A DNA stretch of 64,000 nt, from the NCBI GenBank assembly GCA_013397455.1, contig VYZB01000530.1:146856-210855 (forward strand), read 5' to 3'. A model generated the notes under the pieces. It was not told the DNA's origin, did not search any database, and worked only from the letters and a program-made list of their open reading frames with translations. Source of the stretch: Crotophaga sulcirostris (taxonomy: Eukaryota > Chordata > Aves > Cuculiformes > Crotophagidae). Below, piece after piece: positions 13,336-26,900 of the stretch. The translations under genes were made by a program, and so were the position numbers. The stretch's first letter is position 1. Each line of letters starts with the position of its first letter.

Positions 13336-16300
13336 AGTAGAGCCCACACCAAGCAAAGAGAGCCTGGATTTTGGACGGAGCTTAAACTGCTTCCCCAAAG
13401 TGCTCTACCTTCTGGGTTGCTATCCAGGCTGAGACTCAGTAATCCCACTGAGGACTGACTGCTCCACAGACAACTGCTGCTGCCAGATATAGCCTGGATG
13501 CCCCCTGTGTACTGGGCTTCACTCGCTACAACTGGATCCAGGTGGAGTTTGGGCATAGTATTTCTTATTGTTGATGAGCTTGGTAGCTTTGACAGTAGTC
13601 CCTGCTTGCACAGGAACTACATTTTTGCAGTCCTGCAATAAGTTGATGGCTAAATGCACTCTTGCAAGCTGGTTTTTTTCAGGATGGTTAGCTACCTTAG
13701 CCACTGCCTGATCTCATTCTGACTGAGTCTGATCTCACTCTGATCTGACTTTAAACCCACTTCTTGTTCCACTGCCTGGTCACATTCCTCCTAGTTTCGG
13801 TACAACTCAGTACAAAGTTTAATTTATATCTTGGTTGCGAAGCAGTTCTAATAGCTGTATGACAGGATGCTGTCTCTAAATTGCTAGCAAGTGCGACCAT
13901 GTGAAAGTTTGAATTCTAACTTTCTTAATTTAAATCTGGAAAGTTCATTTTTTTCCCCTGCATTTGTGAAAGGGATGTATAGATTTATTCATTAGTAAAA
14001 AGGAAGAAATAAAGGACCTGTGATTTAGAACCTGTCAAAGCCAGTGTCATATCTTCATTTTTTCTGCAACCCTGGCAAAATTTTAGAGATGAAGTGTTGA
14101 GTCCAGTGGTAAGTGATTTTGGAGCTTTTACCTGTCCTGAATCTTGCCTGCTTGATAAATCCACTTAAAATAATTGGTAACATAGATACTGCTAAGTATA
14201 ATTGATAAAATGTGCTATTACATTTTTTTAAGTTCAAAAATATTGAGACATATTCTTTATTTAGTTTTAAATACATAACAATTTAGATAAGTACCATACA
14301 TCACTTGATCAATTTTCTCACAAAAGGTTTCTTAGAAAGATAATTAAACTTGTCAATCAATATGGACATAAAAATATCAATACTAGATGTCTGCTGTAAC
14401 ACAGGTATAGTGGGTTATGAAACAGCAGCTCAACAAGAGTTAATTCAGAGAACTGTGACTGTACTGAATTTTAAATGATTAAAGAGGGGAACTGGGAAGT
14501 TTAAACTTGTATAACTGAAAGATGAGAATTGAAGTATATTTTTCATGCATAAAAAATAAAAATTCATAAGAAAATGTAATAAAATGTGTCAATATTCTAC
14601 ATAAAATTTGAGAAGTTTCCTCAATCTTATACATACTGTATAAATACACCTCTTTAATTTGAAATGTAGTTTAAGCTCTGCCTAGTCTATTAGCTACTAT
14701 TACTAATCTACACGTAAGCCCAAAATGCAGTATCTTCCATTGTAAAGGATATCTTTCCCAAATCTCTCACACTTTAGTTCAAATAGGAACCAATATTGCA
14801 CATTGAAATGTTATGTTGCTATTTATTATGTGAAGTGAATGCTTCTGTTGCCCTGATTGAGCGGATAAATGTAAAAGTCCAGAGGAAACACCTCTGTCAT
14901 CAACAAAGTTAAAGACAAGACATGTAAATAGCATAACTAGTGCTGATAAACAGAAAGAATTAAGATTTTGTCCTTTATAAGCCATAACCTTAATAGTGAC
15001 AGGCAGCTTCAACACTAATTTAGTGACTAATGCAGTGACATTTTTATTTTTTCCACATGTCCTCTTGCCAACAGATACACAATGTAGATGTGGAGTTGCT
15101 ATGCATACTAAGCTTTTCCATTCTCAAAATGTCACAGTTACATATGAAATTTCTACTTTCCTGTCTGGTGTAGTAGTCTGCTGAATTTATATGCCATGCA
15201 CTCTACAGTTCCAAGAAGCTAAATTTGAACATAAGAGGCAGATTCAATTTGTCTTTTTCAGACATGTATTCTGTTTATACATTCCTATCCGTGTTACAAA
15301 AGATTGTAAGAGCTTTTTTTTTTTTTTAAATTTGGAATGTCTCGTTTTTCTGAGAGTGGTTTTATAAGAGCAACCAGGCAATCAGTGTGCAAGGGCTGTC
15401 TGCTACCTTGGGAACGTGGGGCCCTTGTTTATAATCCTCAGGAAAATCTTTCTGAGCCTTATTTCCCTTCTTATGTGAAGTACAATGCTACTATCAAGCT
15501 CAGCACTACTACACACCAAAACAAGAAATGCTCACTGAAATATGTATGTGAGCAGTAAATACACCACTCCCATGCAGTAGTGTTCACTGACAATTCTTAC
15601 AAGTTAAACATCATTTAAACTTCTGCTAAATATACACATTTTCTGATCATGGTAAAATAAACGATGGTTGCACAGAAATCAGTGTCTATAAAACTGTCCA
15701 TGAGTTATCTGAATCTTAGAGAAGGACTCAAATATTAATAATTTTCTATTTCAAAATGATATTTTCTGTTAAGTTACAAAAGAGGAGATACTTTTTTCCT
15801 ACTAATTAGTTTTGTGATGGAGATAGATAGGCATATTTATTAAGGCATTAGGAGGTATTACTCATGATAGCAGAAGATGGACTACAGAACAGTCCCTGTT
15901 ACTCATATGCCATTGTTCATGTACAGTCCCAGCTGTATCTAAATATATTTGAGTCCTGCTTAGAGGAGTGTCCTGCAATCACTTTAATGAGCCACATTAC
16001 TGTCTATACCCAAATAGTATGTCTATGTTGCAAAATAAAATAGGATCAGGGAGAGAACTAAAGCACTGAACCTCCTTTTGTCCACATGGTAGAACATTAT
16101 TTTGCATTTTGGTTCTTTCTTTGGTAGTGCTTGAGCTAGCTTTCCACAGGACAAAAAGCATAGACATTGTCTGGAATAGATAGATCATTCTAGGAAATCT
16201 TTAATTAGCAATATAGACAAAGATGCAGCAGATGGCCAAGACAGGCCTCCAGTGCTATCTAAGAAGGCTTTGCGACTTCAAGAACTTCCATATGCTCAAA

Positions 16301-17721
16301 CGCCAGCCCATGGTATATGCAATCCATGCTCTCAGTTTTGTATCATAAAATCCAATGTAGTTAGCTTATGACACATCTCTTCTTATTTTGAATACTTTGA
16401 AAAGAGACCATACCTAAGATGATAATTACATATTATGCTATTTATTGTGCTCTAGAATGAACTAAATATCAGTCATATGGATCTAAGACACTCCGCACTG
16501 GTTGGTCTTAGGGCTGGGGTTCTATTACTGGGACTGATCCATTTACTTGTATAGCCACTGTTGCTTCACAGTAAACACTGATTATAACCCTGAAGACAGA
16601 AGAAGAACATCCTCTAGAGCTCACAGGATCTGGCATATCTGAGGAGGCCTACTGCCTTATGCAAATAAACTATACTCACTGGTATACCTAGCTGCCTGGC
16701 TAATACTAGCAGTTTAGTACAATTTAATGTGCACTGTGTGTGCTTTCTTCACCTGACATGCGCTTCTGCAGAACAGGAGATCAACACAAGGTGGGAAGTT
16801 TCAAGGGTCTCCTTTGAGACCAGAGCTGACATAGCTTTGTGGAGTGTTATAAACATCAGGCACAGAGACTAGTTCTAAAACACAGGTTAATTTTTTGAGT
16901 TTTGTAGTAATCTCTGTAGCCAGAAATAATTGACAAGTATACTGGCATTAATGTAATTTTTTGCACCAACAGTACTTTAATCAATAGCTCTCTCCAATTT
17001 CTATAGACTTACAAATCTCTTTCAAGTCACACAAGCACTCATGAGAAAGGTTTGTTCTCAGCCCAGTCTAATTAACTAATGAAGTCATAACCAAGAGGTG
17101 TTGATTCCTTTCCTGGGCCACACTGAACTGCAGACATAGAAACCCAGAGCACCTGGAGAGCCCAAGGACTCGTTGAAACTATTCCTCTAAATATTGTTTC
17201 CTGCTTTTCACTTGTGGTATTATTTCAATTGCTTTTCTTTAAGTAATTTCAAGCTTCACCCATGTTCACAAGTTCTCTTAATTGTTTCAAATGTAATTAA
17301 TACAATGCTTACTACTTCTTCTCATCATCACTTAAGTATTTAAGGAAATAAGCTCAACTTACTCTTTTTTATTACCTTCTAAGTGGTTTAACTTCAATTT
17401 TATAACACGATATTTGTCAAACAAAAATATTTACTTACAAAAATTTTAGAAATCTGCATTATAACAATAGTCCTTAAATACAGCGGTGTAAGTAAGCAGA
17501 GTTAACATCTGGGTTTAATTTTGACATAATTGCACAGACCTATATATGCAATTTTTAGACTCTTAAGGGAGTGCGATAGACATAAATCATTTAGCAAACA
17601 TAAAAACATTTCTCACTCTTTTTTAGGGAAAATAATTGACAACACGTCTCTTAGTGGGAAGTTATGCAGCAGCCCTGGAACAACCTTCAGTCTGCACTAT
17701 GAGCCATTCACGTAGAAATTT

Positions 17722-18135
17722 TTCTGCTCTACTCTGCACTGGTGTGGTCCCACTTCAAGTAGTGTGTGCAGTTTTGGGTCCCACAGTATAAAAAGGGTAT
17801 CAAGCTGCTAGAGAGTGTGCGGAGGAGGCCACAAAGCTGGTGAAGGGTCGAGGGGAAGCTCCATGTGGTGAGGCTACAGTCACTTGGTGCGTTCAGCCTG
17901 GAGAAGAGGATGCTGAGGGGGGATCTCATCACAGTTTATTGCTTCTTCACATAGGAAGGAGGAGGAGCAGGCACTGATCTCTTCTCTCTGGTGACCAATG
18001 ACAGGACCTGACACCAAGGCAGAAAGATGTGCCAGGGGAGGGTTAGGCTTGATGTTAGAAAAACGTTCTTCACCCAGAAGGTGGTGGAGCACTGGAACAG
18101 ATCCCCAGGGAAGGAGACACGGTGCCAATACGCAA
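17722..18135 (+). mobile_element. CR1 LINE, ORF2 C-terminal/3' fragment
   Basis: Shows the ordered landmarks of the CR1 ORF2 tail: 'ctctactctgcactggtg', then 'gaggccacaaagctggtgaag', then 'cagcctggagaagaggatgctgag'. The end reads 'MCQGRVRLDVRKTFFTQKVVEHWN'-like sequence at about 18027-18100, cut here to its key words CQGR, RLDVRK and VVEHWN. It contains the segment 'EGGGAG..LFSLVT', also found in the minus-strand CR1 at 22737-23945, so both belong to one subfamily. It is truncated at both ends, with no 3' tail repeat at about 18135. Frames are interrupted, so it is inactive. Confidence 0.85.
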
Positions 18136-19689
18136 CAGAAGAAACACAAGGAATATTCATTATAACAAGGGCAGTCAGTGCTTCTGTTTCATTCTTCTCA
18201 GGCCCTGGTCATCATTAGTTACAGCCTCTTCATGTATGACACTCAAGGAATGCAGCCTGAATTAGTTAAAAATGTGAATCTAATCTTCATTGGTGAAACC
18301 ATATTGAATCCATGCATTTGGTTTAATCAAATTGACTGAAGGGTATTAATTTAATTCCTTAAATTAAGGCCACTTCACACACTTTTTATTTTAAATTTCG
18401 TATGCTAGTGTATTTTCCTCAAAGACAGAATACAGTCACCCTTAATGCATTAAAAATATATATTTATAACACTCTGAGCTGATCTTTCAAATAATTGGTG
18501 GTTTAATACAACAAGGAAAGGATTATCCTAATAATGTAATTCTGTAGTTCTGTTCTTCAGTTGTGACTAACACTACATAGAGTAAAGAATAACTGGGTTT
18601 ATGACTTTGTAACATTTTTTTTTAGTATATCTTTAATTTTCTTTTCAGCTAAAGCAAATATGTCAAATTACAATGTGTCAACCAACTTACCACAAACCCT
18701 CATAGGTTTTTTGAAAGCATCATTTGTGTTTAATTTTTATCTGTCTCTTGCAGGGTATTCATTCTAAGTCATCTTGATAATGATTTTACCGAGGACCTAA
18801 TGGGTGGATCCTCACTCTTCACTCTGGTACCTCAGATGACAGTGACACACTTGAAAAATTACTGAAAGCTCAGAAATCAGCTTCTGGGGTTCACCAGTCC
18901 AAGAAATCAGCCTTGTATTCTCTTAGGTACTCATGCCCCCCAGAGGCCCAGCACAGAGGAAGTTACAACACACAAACTGAAGAGTAAATTTACACAGGAC
19001 TATTGGATTCATGAAAGTGAAGAAGATAAGCCTCAAAAAAAAATCCCTATCATAATTGAGTGCCACAATCCTAGCCAGGTCTTTTGAAAACAAATGCTTA
19101 ATTAAACTAGTGCAAAAAGACCCTGAAGTTTTTATGTAGCCCAACAAAAGCTGAACACCACACATAACTTTTCATGAATTCCATAGTGCAAGCCATGAAT
19201 CAGTGGCAATTGCCTATATCCCCTATTTCTGTTTTGCTATGATTGGATTTATGTATATGGATATGCTGATTTAATATTTGAAATGTTTATGTCTATGTAA
19301 GCAAAACTTTCAACTTATTAAGTGTGGGTAAACCCTTTTCTGTTTTATCAGTGTGGAAAAACATTATATTATTATATAAGAGGTCAGGTTTTTGAAAGAC
19401 TGTTGGAAAATTCCATTTCTAATAACTTTGAAAGGCCTGTGCTCATATGTGCTGTCTTACCAGTCACGCTTATACAGAGTATTGTAAATCTTAATTATTT
19501 GAATTGGTTTGAATATACTGTTTGAATATACTGACTAGGGAAAAAGGTTGTGGTGTAAAAAGTTGACTCTGTAGAATGGAAATATGAGAGATAATAATTA
19601 TATTAGAAACTAGGGAAGAATTTGTATTCTAGGTTTATAAAAACCAGATTAGATTTCTTAATTTCAGCTGCATTTCTGCTCTAACATTG
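18136..19689. other. Unassigned non-coding DNA
   Basis: AT-rich sequence without a recognisable gene or repeat family, apart from a 13-bp tandem duplication listed separately. Confidence 0.55.
19508..19533. repeat. 13-bp perfect tandem duplication
   Basis: The unit tttgaatatactg occurs twice in direct succession. A local replication-slippage event. Confidence 0.85.
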
Positions 19690-20005
19690 CAGCTATAATA
19701 CACAACTAAGCTCAGAAGTGGTGAAATCAGACATACTGAAACTATACAGGAGGAACCAGAAACCTTGGCCCTGTCCCAAAGATACGACATTATTGGCAAT
19801 AGTGAAACCTGTTGGGATGAGTCGTGCCACTGGTGTGCCGTGATTGATGGTTATAGGCTATTCAGGAGGGACAGACCAAGCAGGCAAGCTTTGGGGGCGG
19901 GGGGATGGGGGTTGTATGTAACAAAAGGGCTGAAATGTAGGGATAATCAATGCAGTTGGATATATTTTAACTTTTACTCACCATTGGCTAAATTAAGAGA
20001 TGCAC
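19690..20005 (+). mobile_element. CR1 LINE endonuclease-domain fragment
   Basis: The reading frame at about 19765-19950 matches the apurinic-type endonuclease of CR1 ORF2. It reads 'YDIIGNSETCWDE', then 'WCAVIDGYRLFRRDR', then 'GLYVTKGLKC'. The glutamate of the catalytic ETW-type motif is kept as ETC. This part of CR1 lies far 5' of the 3' end, and most CR1 copies are too truncated to keep it. The RT and 3' end are missing here, so the copy is an internal remnant, probably of a longer decayed insertion. It is inactive. Confidence 0.75.
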
Positions 20006-22736
20006 AATAATGACAAACAATCTCTTAAATGGTGAGCCTGCTCTGCATTCAATCCTCCTTGTGTCGACTCACTGCCCTGTGTCCAGGCATTTCACAAGAG
20101 CAGTGAAAGTCACACAGGCTTTCCCCTTCTCATTATTAAAATGTCTTCAGAGCATTTCACCTTATTCTTAAATTTCAGTTAACATCGTTTACTGTTGGTG
20201 TTGAGGAATTTTTCTTTTTAATGTAAATGCTTTTTAAAGATGAGCCTTATCTTCATGAATTTGGGAATGAAGTTTTAGCATATACAGAGTATAACTAATA
20301 TAAATGAACATGAAAAACCATTGTCAAAAAGAAATGGTCATTAAAAGTCATTAATGAAGAGAAGTCATTAAAATACATTCTTCGTTTCAGAAATTGCTGT
20401 ATTGCTAAATCACTCTTTGAAAGTGCTGCTTCTGTGACACTTGCTGAGAAGACTTGATAGGATGTTGAAAACCTTGCAGTCGATCTGTAAATCAACAAAA
20501 ATATGTTTCTCACAACATCTATATAAACCTGAGGGGAGAAAAGCTATCCCATATTTCCTTCATTAATGTGTTATTGTGCTTGCAGCATTGGCTACAACGC
20601 TATATCAGCACTCACAGGAAGAGCATTGTGTTTTGAGATTTTGGCAAGGGCGTTTTAAATAAAGTCCTATGTAAATATAAAAATAAAGAATTAACTGTAA
20701 CTTACCAAAGAGATAGTTGAGGAAAAAATGAATGAAGCAAGAAAGGCTCTCAAACTATGTAGTAAAATATAAGCAGAGACTACACTACAGAGCCTTAAAC
20801 TTGTTAAGCTTGATTTGACTCTCTCTAACCATGATGTTGAGCTCTGTAATGCTACCAAGCTCAGTGTCTTACTTTGGATTTACTGCAAGTGCCATAGAAT
20901 ATAAAGACAAAGAGATCACAGATCCTTAAACTTAAAATCAGGGTTTTTTACTGCCTGATTATAACCTAGAGATATACCACCAATTACATTATTAAAGTGA
21001 GTGGGTTTAGATTTACTTCTATTCTTCCAAACTGATGTTTGCTGCATTTTGTGTTCTGGAATCACTTTTTTTTTTTTTTTTCATCTTGCATTTCTTTCAG
21101 GAAATTGAAAATATACATCACTAAAAACTTTCAGGAGAAGGAATGAAGAGAGGGGTTTTTTTAGGCACGTGCCTTAAAATCATGGTACAGGATAACACTG
21201 TATAAAAATAAATTGCTAGACTACCCAATGACATGACAATGGTTTTCTGGGTTTTTGTGCAGCACAGCAATAAGTCGTTTAAGTTGTCTTCATTTCTTAA
21301 AATAAATTGTCAGAAAACAGGAAACTCAGATAGCCATTGGTTACAGTAGACAATACCTTTAGTTAATTCTAGTTTTGAGTATGTGAGGTGAATATGATCA
21401 GTTATTTTTGTAGGCAGCTGTTTCTGTCCCTGTGCCTTCAAGCTCTACCCAGTTGGCTGAGATGTGAACAGAAACCCCAAGGGGTGCAGTTTTTGAAATG
21501 GATCCAAAGCAGCTTGGCTCACGTTGTGTTTCATGTACGTTTTACTTTGGATCATGATGACATAGGCTAAAAATAGCTGAGATGTTTGTGCTGTTCATGA
21601 AATAGCAAATACTCTGGGTTTCTCTCTGTCAAAACTAGACAAACTAAATATCTGTAGTCTGACAGCTGTGTTCCTGCTGTCATTCCTGTGTGAGCTGGTA
21701 CCGCTGTAGAAGAAACTGGTAGGGTTACAGGAGAAAATTTTGCATCGTGTTAGAATATGCAACAAAAATGTGATGGCATATTGATGCACACTTGTCTCCA
21801 GAAGGTGGTGGTCTCATGGATTAGGATGAATTTTAAATGCATTAAATTTGAAATAACTTTGGAAATAATTGTGGGAAGATTTTTTAGGCTGTGTTTGTCC
21901 TTTCTCTCCCTCTCTCTTGTCCCCTCCTCCCTCCTTCCTTCCCTCCTTCCTTCCTTCCTTCCTACCTTCCTTCTTTCCTCTCCTTTTCTTTCTTTCTTTC
22001 TTTCTTTCTTTACATAAAAATACTAATTATCAGAAATGTGAGAATGTAGAGGATAATTTATATTTTTCTTACCTTTTACTATTCTGTAGTTCCTTTTCTG
22101 TAGTTTCTTTAGTAATCAACTTTTGTTTAACTTCCCTAGTAAGACCACTACATATCTCCCAGTCTCCTGAGTGGTGGAACTGAGAGTGTAGATCTAGGGC
22201 AGTGAATCCCTGCCACGGAGGAATGTAGTGCAAACAGACTGGAGAACAGTCACTCCCTCTGCAGTCTCCTCACCTGCTGAAAAGACAAAACCAAAGCTCA
22301 AACAATCCCCAGCTCCATTTCTCAACTTAATTTCTGACTGTCATTTAACCACTATGATTTATTTGATAGTTTCAGATTTTTTTTATTGATACAGACACCC
22401 TTATATATTGGTGCCCAAAATATTTTCTCTATATAATTGATTGATTCTAACCAGCTCACTAAACCTTATGGGATTTTAGTTCATTTCAAGACGAAAATAG
22501 TGTTTTTAAAATGCTTTAATTTCTTCAGAATTACAAAGCTGTTAAAAATAACTGGTGCCTCTGCTGGCCTCGTGCAATATTACTCAAATCAAATATATGT
22601 TTTTGTATGTATTCAAAGATGCCAGATATGCAATTTAGGAAGACTAGGAGAAGTATCCTTGAAGTTTACTTGATGTGGTTGAAAAATGCTAAAAACTTGC
22701 TTCGCTCTGTTTTTTTGTGAAAGAAAACTAAGACAA
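20006..22736. other. Unassigned non-coding DNA
   Basis: Mostly AT-rich sequence without a gene or a family I recognise. It holds a T run at about 21068-21081 and the pyrimidine microsatellite at 21899-22011. Confidence 0.55.
21899..22011. repeat. Compound pyrimidine microsatellite (CCTT)n/(CTTT)n
   Basis: About 113 bases almost wholly C/T on the + strand. It starts as CT-rich, becomes CCTT repeats and ends as a cleaner TTTC array (about 21986-22010). The two overlapping long frames across it, rich in Ser, Phe, Leu and Pro, are by-products of the repeat and not genes. Confidence 0.95.
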
Positions 22737-23945
22737 TCATAGAATGTCCTGAGTTGGAAGGGACCCACAAGGATCATCAAAACCAACTCCTATCCCTGCA
22801 TAGGACAACCCCAAAATTCACACCGTGTGTCTGAGGGCACTGTCCAAATGCTTCTTGAATATTTTCAGGCTTGGCGCCATGACTGCTTCCCTGGGGAGCC
22901 GTTCCATTGCTGCATCAATCTCTCTGTGGAGAACTCTTTCCTAATATCCAACCTAAACTTCCCCTGGCACATCTTCCTGCTATTCCCTTGGGTCACCAGA
23001 GAGAAGAGGTTAGTGTGTGCTCCTCCTCCTTCCCTTGTGAGGAATACCACAAGGAGGTCTCCTCAGCCTCCTCTTCTCCAGGCTGAACAAACCAAGTGAC
23101 TTTAGTCACTCCTCATATGTCTTCCCCTCTAAAACCTTCACTAACTTTGTGGCCTCCTCTGGACACTCTCCAGTATTTCTATGTCTTTTTGATACTGTGG
23201 TGTCCCAAACTGCATACAGAACTTGAGGTGGGGTCACTCCAGTGCGGTGTAGAGCAGGACAATCACCTCCCTCACCCAGCTGGCAGTGCCGTGTTTGATG
23301 CACCCCAGGACAGGATTGACCCTCTTGGCTGCCAGGGCACACTGTTGGCTCATGTTCAACTTGCCATTGACCAGAATCCCCAGGTCCCACTCTGCAGGGC
23401 TGCTCTCCAGCCTCACTCCCCAGTCTGTGTGTATCCAGGGTTGCTGTGTCCCGGGTGCAAAATCCAGTACTTGCCTTTGTTAAACCCAATGTGATGGGTG
23501 ATTGCCCAGCTCTCCCATCTATCGTGATCCTTCTGCAGGGTCCCTTTGCCCTCAAGAGTGTCAACAGCTTCCCCCGGTTTCATGTCATCACCAAATAGTA
23601 CTGTCCCTAAAATGAATCCCTGTGGAACCCTGCTGGTGACTGTTCATCAGCCCGAAGGAACCCCATTCACTGTGACCCTTTGAGCTTGACCCATCAGCCA
23701 GTTGTTCACCCATTGCATTATATGTTTATCCAGCTGTTTGCTGGGAATTTTGTTTAGGAGGATACTGTGAGAGACAGTATCAAAGGCGTTGCTGAAATCC
23801 AGAAAGATTACATCAGTTGGTTTCCCTTGGTCAACTAGGTTGGTCACCTTGTCGTAGAAAGATATCAAGTTTGTCAAGCAGGACCTTCCCCTTAAAAACC
23901 CGTGCTGGTTGGGACCAGTCAATAATCTGAGAGGCACTAATCAAC
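22737..23945 (-). mobile_element. CR1 LINE, RT to 3' end
   Basis: The CR1 3' end lies at 22737 (aatcatagaatgtcctgagt on +). Reading minus, the copy extends to the reverse transcriptase. The RT frame at 23937-23647 holds 'QHGFLRGRSCLTNLISFYDK', then 'VIFLDFSNAFDTVSHSILL' and 'WVNNWLMGQAQRVTVNG'. Between the RT palm and the downstream part, the frame runs 'VLF' straight into 'GDDMK'. About 18 residues expected between VLF and the catalytic xxDD box therefore seem missing. Downstream the ORF2 C-terminus is recognisable (EGGGAH, LFSLVT, CQGKFRLDIRK). The 5' end is truncated and stops break the frame, so it cannot retrotranspose. Confidence 0.92.
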
Positions 23946-26900
23946 CACGTGTATATGAGGAACAATGTGGCTGAGTCCTATTCATTTTAAATTGTAGTGT
24001 ATTAAAAAAAGCAAGTGTGGTGCCAATGCATTATTTTTGTGAAGTATTCATATTTTACTCATTAATAGCTCTGAGGTATTTATGGGAAGCTAACCATAAA
24101 AGGTAAAAGCTACAATAAGATTTGAAAGATATTGGATGCTAAAGTAACACCAGTTCATGGGACACACAATCAAAAATAAAGAAGGACAGGTTATTCATTA
24201 GAAAGCTTAAATCTCTGTAAAGTTTATTCTTGGTCATCTGTATTCCTTTTGTTGATTCTTCTTCACTTTCTGCAGAAATATAGGGCCAAATGTGAAAGAG
24301 GGAAGAGTTATGTTTTTTTCTGACAGTTCTGCATCTACCTGAAACCTGTCCTTCCTTCCATATGAGATTTAGCGTTGTTGTCCTTACAATGAGAAAGGGC
24401 AAACTCTAATCTTCTCTAGATTATGTAAAGAGCACCTCCAAACATGACTATCCTTTCCAGTGGAATGAGCTGAAATCCTACAAGCCCTGCAATACTCTCC
24501 TTCAACTGGTTGTTAGAGTGACTGAATCAGAAACATGGATCAGATTCCTCAAAATTCTTCCCTCTATGGTTTGTTAACCCATTTGTTCTTCTGCTATGGG
24601 TCATTGTAGGTATAAACTAAGATTTATCATTAACTGGCACCACTGAATATGACAATTTCTGACTTCTACTGTGCATATTTATTGTGTGTACTAATTAAGG
24701 ATATATATAATAGTATAAAAGTGTGCATTAAAATCCCTGAGACTTCACCAGGCAGGAGGTACTCAGGTTTGTCTTTAACACTTCTGACCAAAGGAGTCTC
24801 TGAGGAAAAGAGACTGGCAAAACCATCAGCAGACTTAGGTTGAGACCAGACAAAAGAGACAAAAAATATCTTTGCAAAGCTGACTGAATTCCCATGTCTT
24901 TTGGAAGTTGTCAAGAAGACTTAACTGTTATTCGAGAAGAAAAAAGAAATATTGAGGGTAATGATGAGAAATCCAGGCTGAAGTAGGAAACAACTGTGAG
25001 GATTTTAGAACAAAGAGATGAATTATACTGGAAGAAAAAGACACTCTTTAATTGGTGAGAAGAAAGGAAGGTTGAGAAAGAAGTCAGAAACATGAAGAAG
25101 GGAGAAACAGAAAGATACTGGACGACCATTTTTTAAATGTTACAGGGAAATGATCACATCTGGAGGTTCTTTGTTTTCATTGAGACATTTATAAAGAATA
25201 TATATTTTCCCCACAGAAACATTGAGTATTCTAGGCAAGAACCTATCCTTTGCCCAGAAAAAAACCCCCACACTCTTGAAAACATTTTGGTGAAAATAAC
25301 AAACAGATTTTTTAACTTTTGCCATATGGTAAATGATTCAAATTAAGTATCCAAACTTTTGAACTTTATGCATGAATCAAATAAAATTTCAAGCAGCAAG
25401 GAAAGAGTAAAAATAACTGCAACGTGATATCCCAGAAGGGTGCCATTCCATGAAATCCAGTTACTACTATTCATCTTCGTAGAAAATGTAATTTACAAGT
25501 CAATTTTGAGCTAATACCTCTTTATATTTCCAAGGATGGCAATGTGTCCAATAAGAATAAAATTTTATGATCTTAAATTGTCTAAATTTGGTGGGTATTT
25601 ATAGGATAACCAGTATCCCCTTATTAGCTGACTAGATAGTTTTCTCCTTCAGTATATTTCGAACATAGAACAATTTAATAGGGATTGCTGTTAAATTTTA
25701 CTTAAGAAGACAATGAAATGAAACCACATGTAAAGTTATCCTGAAGAATAAACTTTGGGAACACCAATGTGACTTTTGATTTTCAAAATGTTTATACATA
25801 TATACATGCATGTAAATATACATGTGTTTGTGTACTGCTCCATACAGATATTTTCACCAATGAGTGAGAAAGCTTCTTGGTAACAAAAACTACATCAGTT
25901 AACATTACCGTTTCTCAAGACCGCATTTGCAATGAAACCAAGATTAAGATTAAAACAATGGCAGCATTACAATTACATACTTCATCACATTCAACATACT
26001 TTATGTTGAAAAGCTATGGCGCATTCTTGTAACAAATGTGCAGGGTCCTGCAATATATTGCAATTCTGATAAGAAATAGTAATATGAAAAAATCCTCAAA
26101 GTTGAAATAAGCTAATGTATTTGCAACCATTTATATTTGTAAAATATGATCCCTACTAGAACAAATCAAATTTTTAAGCTCAAGGTGTACTGTAAATCAG
26201 AATGGAGAGCTATTTATTGGTAAAATATGGCACCTTAGGAAAGCATTATCATAACCCTTTTGTATCTAACCATGCTGGAACAAGTGTGTGTATCTCCTAA
26301 AAGGTAGAAATGGCAAATAAAATGCAGCTTCCACATTAAATTTGGAGCTTTAATTTTCTATGTTTTCTATTTCCACGTCACTGTACACTATGCAGCGTTG
26401 TCTTATGCTATCTGTGAGTGAGCAGAGCACCATCCTAAGGCAGTAAGCCTGTATTTCAGAAACAAAAATAGTAAATCAAACCTTGATATAGTGCTGCTAT
26501 AAGCATACGGCTTCTCAGTCCAGGTCTAGCTGTCTGAGAGCTCACTCAAGTCTACCTGTCTACCTACACAACAGTGATCTAAGAGACTATGCCAACTTGA
26601 GAATGTTAAGGTTTAGAATTTTAATCATGGTTATTCAAGCATAATGGCACTAGAAAGGTATAATAATTTTATTTCATGCTAACGCAGTCATAAATTTCTT
26701 GTCCATAATCAGTAAAAATGCATAATTTCTAGGTGTTGTCAGCAATTCTTATGGACCCAGGAAGTGCCTGAATGAGGTGTATTACATCTCTAGGTGATAG
26801 ATTAGCTATTCCTGTTTAAAATGCCAGTGTCGTGATTTTTTTTTTTCTGGCCTCCTGTACAGACCCTCTGTTCACAGCATCTTTTCCCTAGCACTTAACT

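Larger units (their letters stand above)
9265..17721. other. Unassigned non-coding DNA
   Basis: Apart from the small items listed separately (CA run, CR1 scrap, tandem repeat, purine tract), I see no gene or known repeat. The part at 12070-12380 is richer in GC and contains a 'cctctgttgcag' string that resembles a splice acceptor. It has no partner donor or recognisable protein, so I do not call an exon. Confidence 0.55.

Noticed and set aside
21757..22183. Two overlapping frames of 86 and 104 codons rich in Ser, Leu, Phe and Pro
   Set aside because: They run across a pyrimidine microsatellite and have no other protein-like content.
23096..23564. Frames of 132 and 152 codons on both strands
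   Set aside because: They lie in the CR1 at 22737-23945 and are out-of-frame or antisense shadows of its decayed ORF2.
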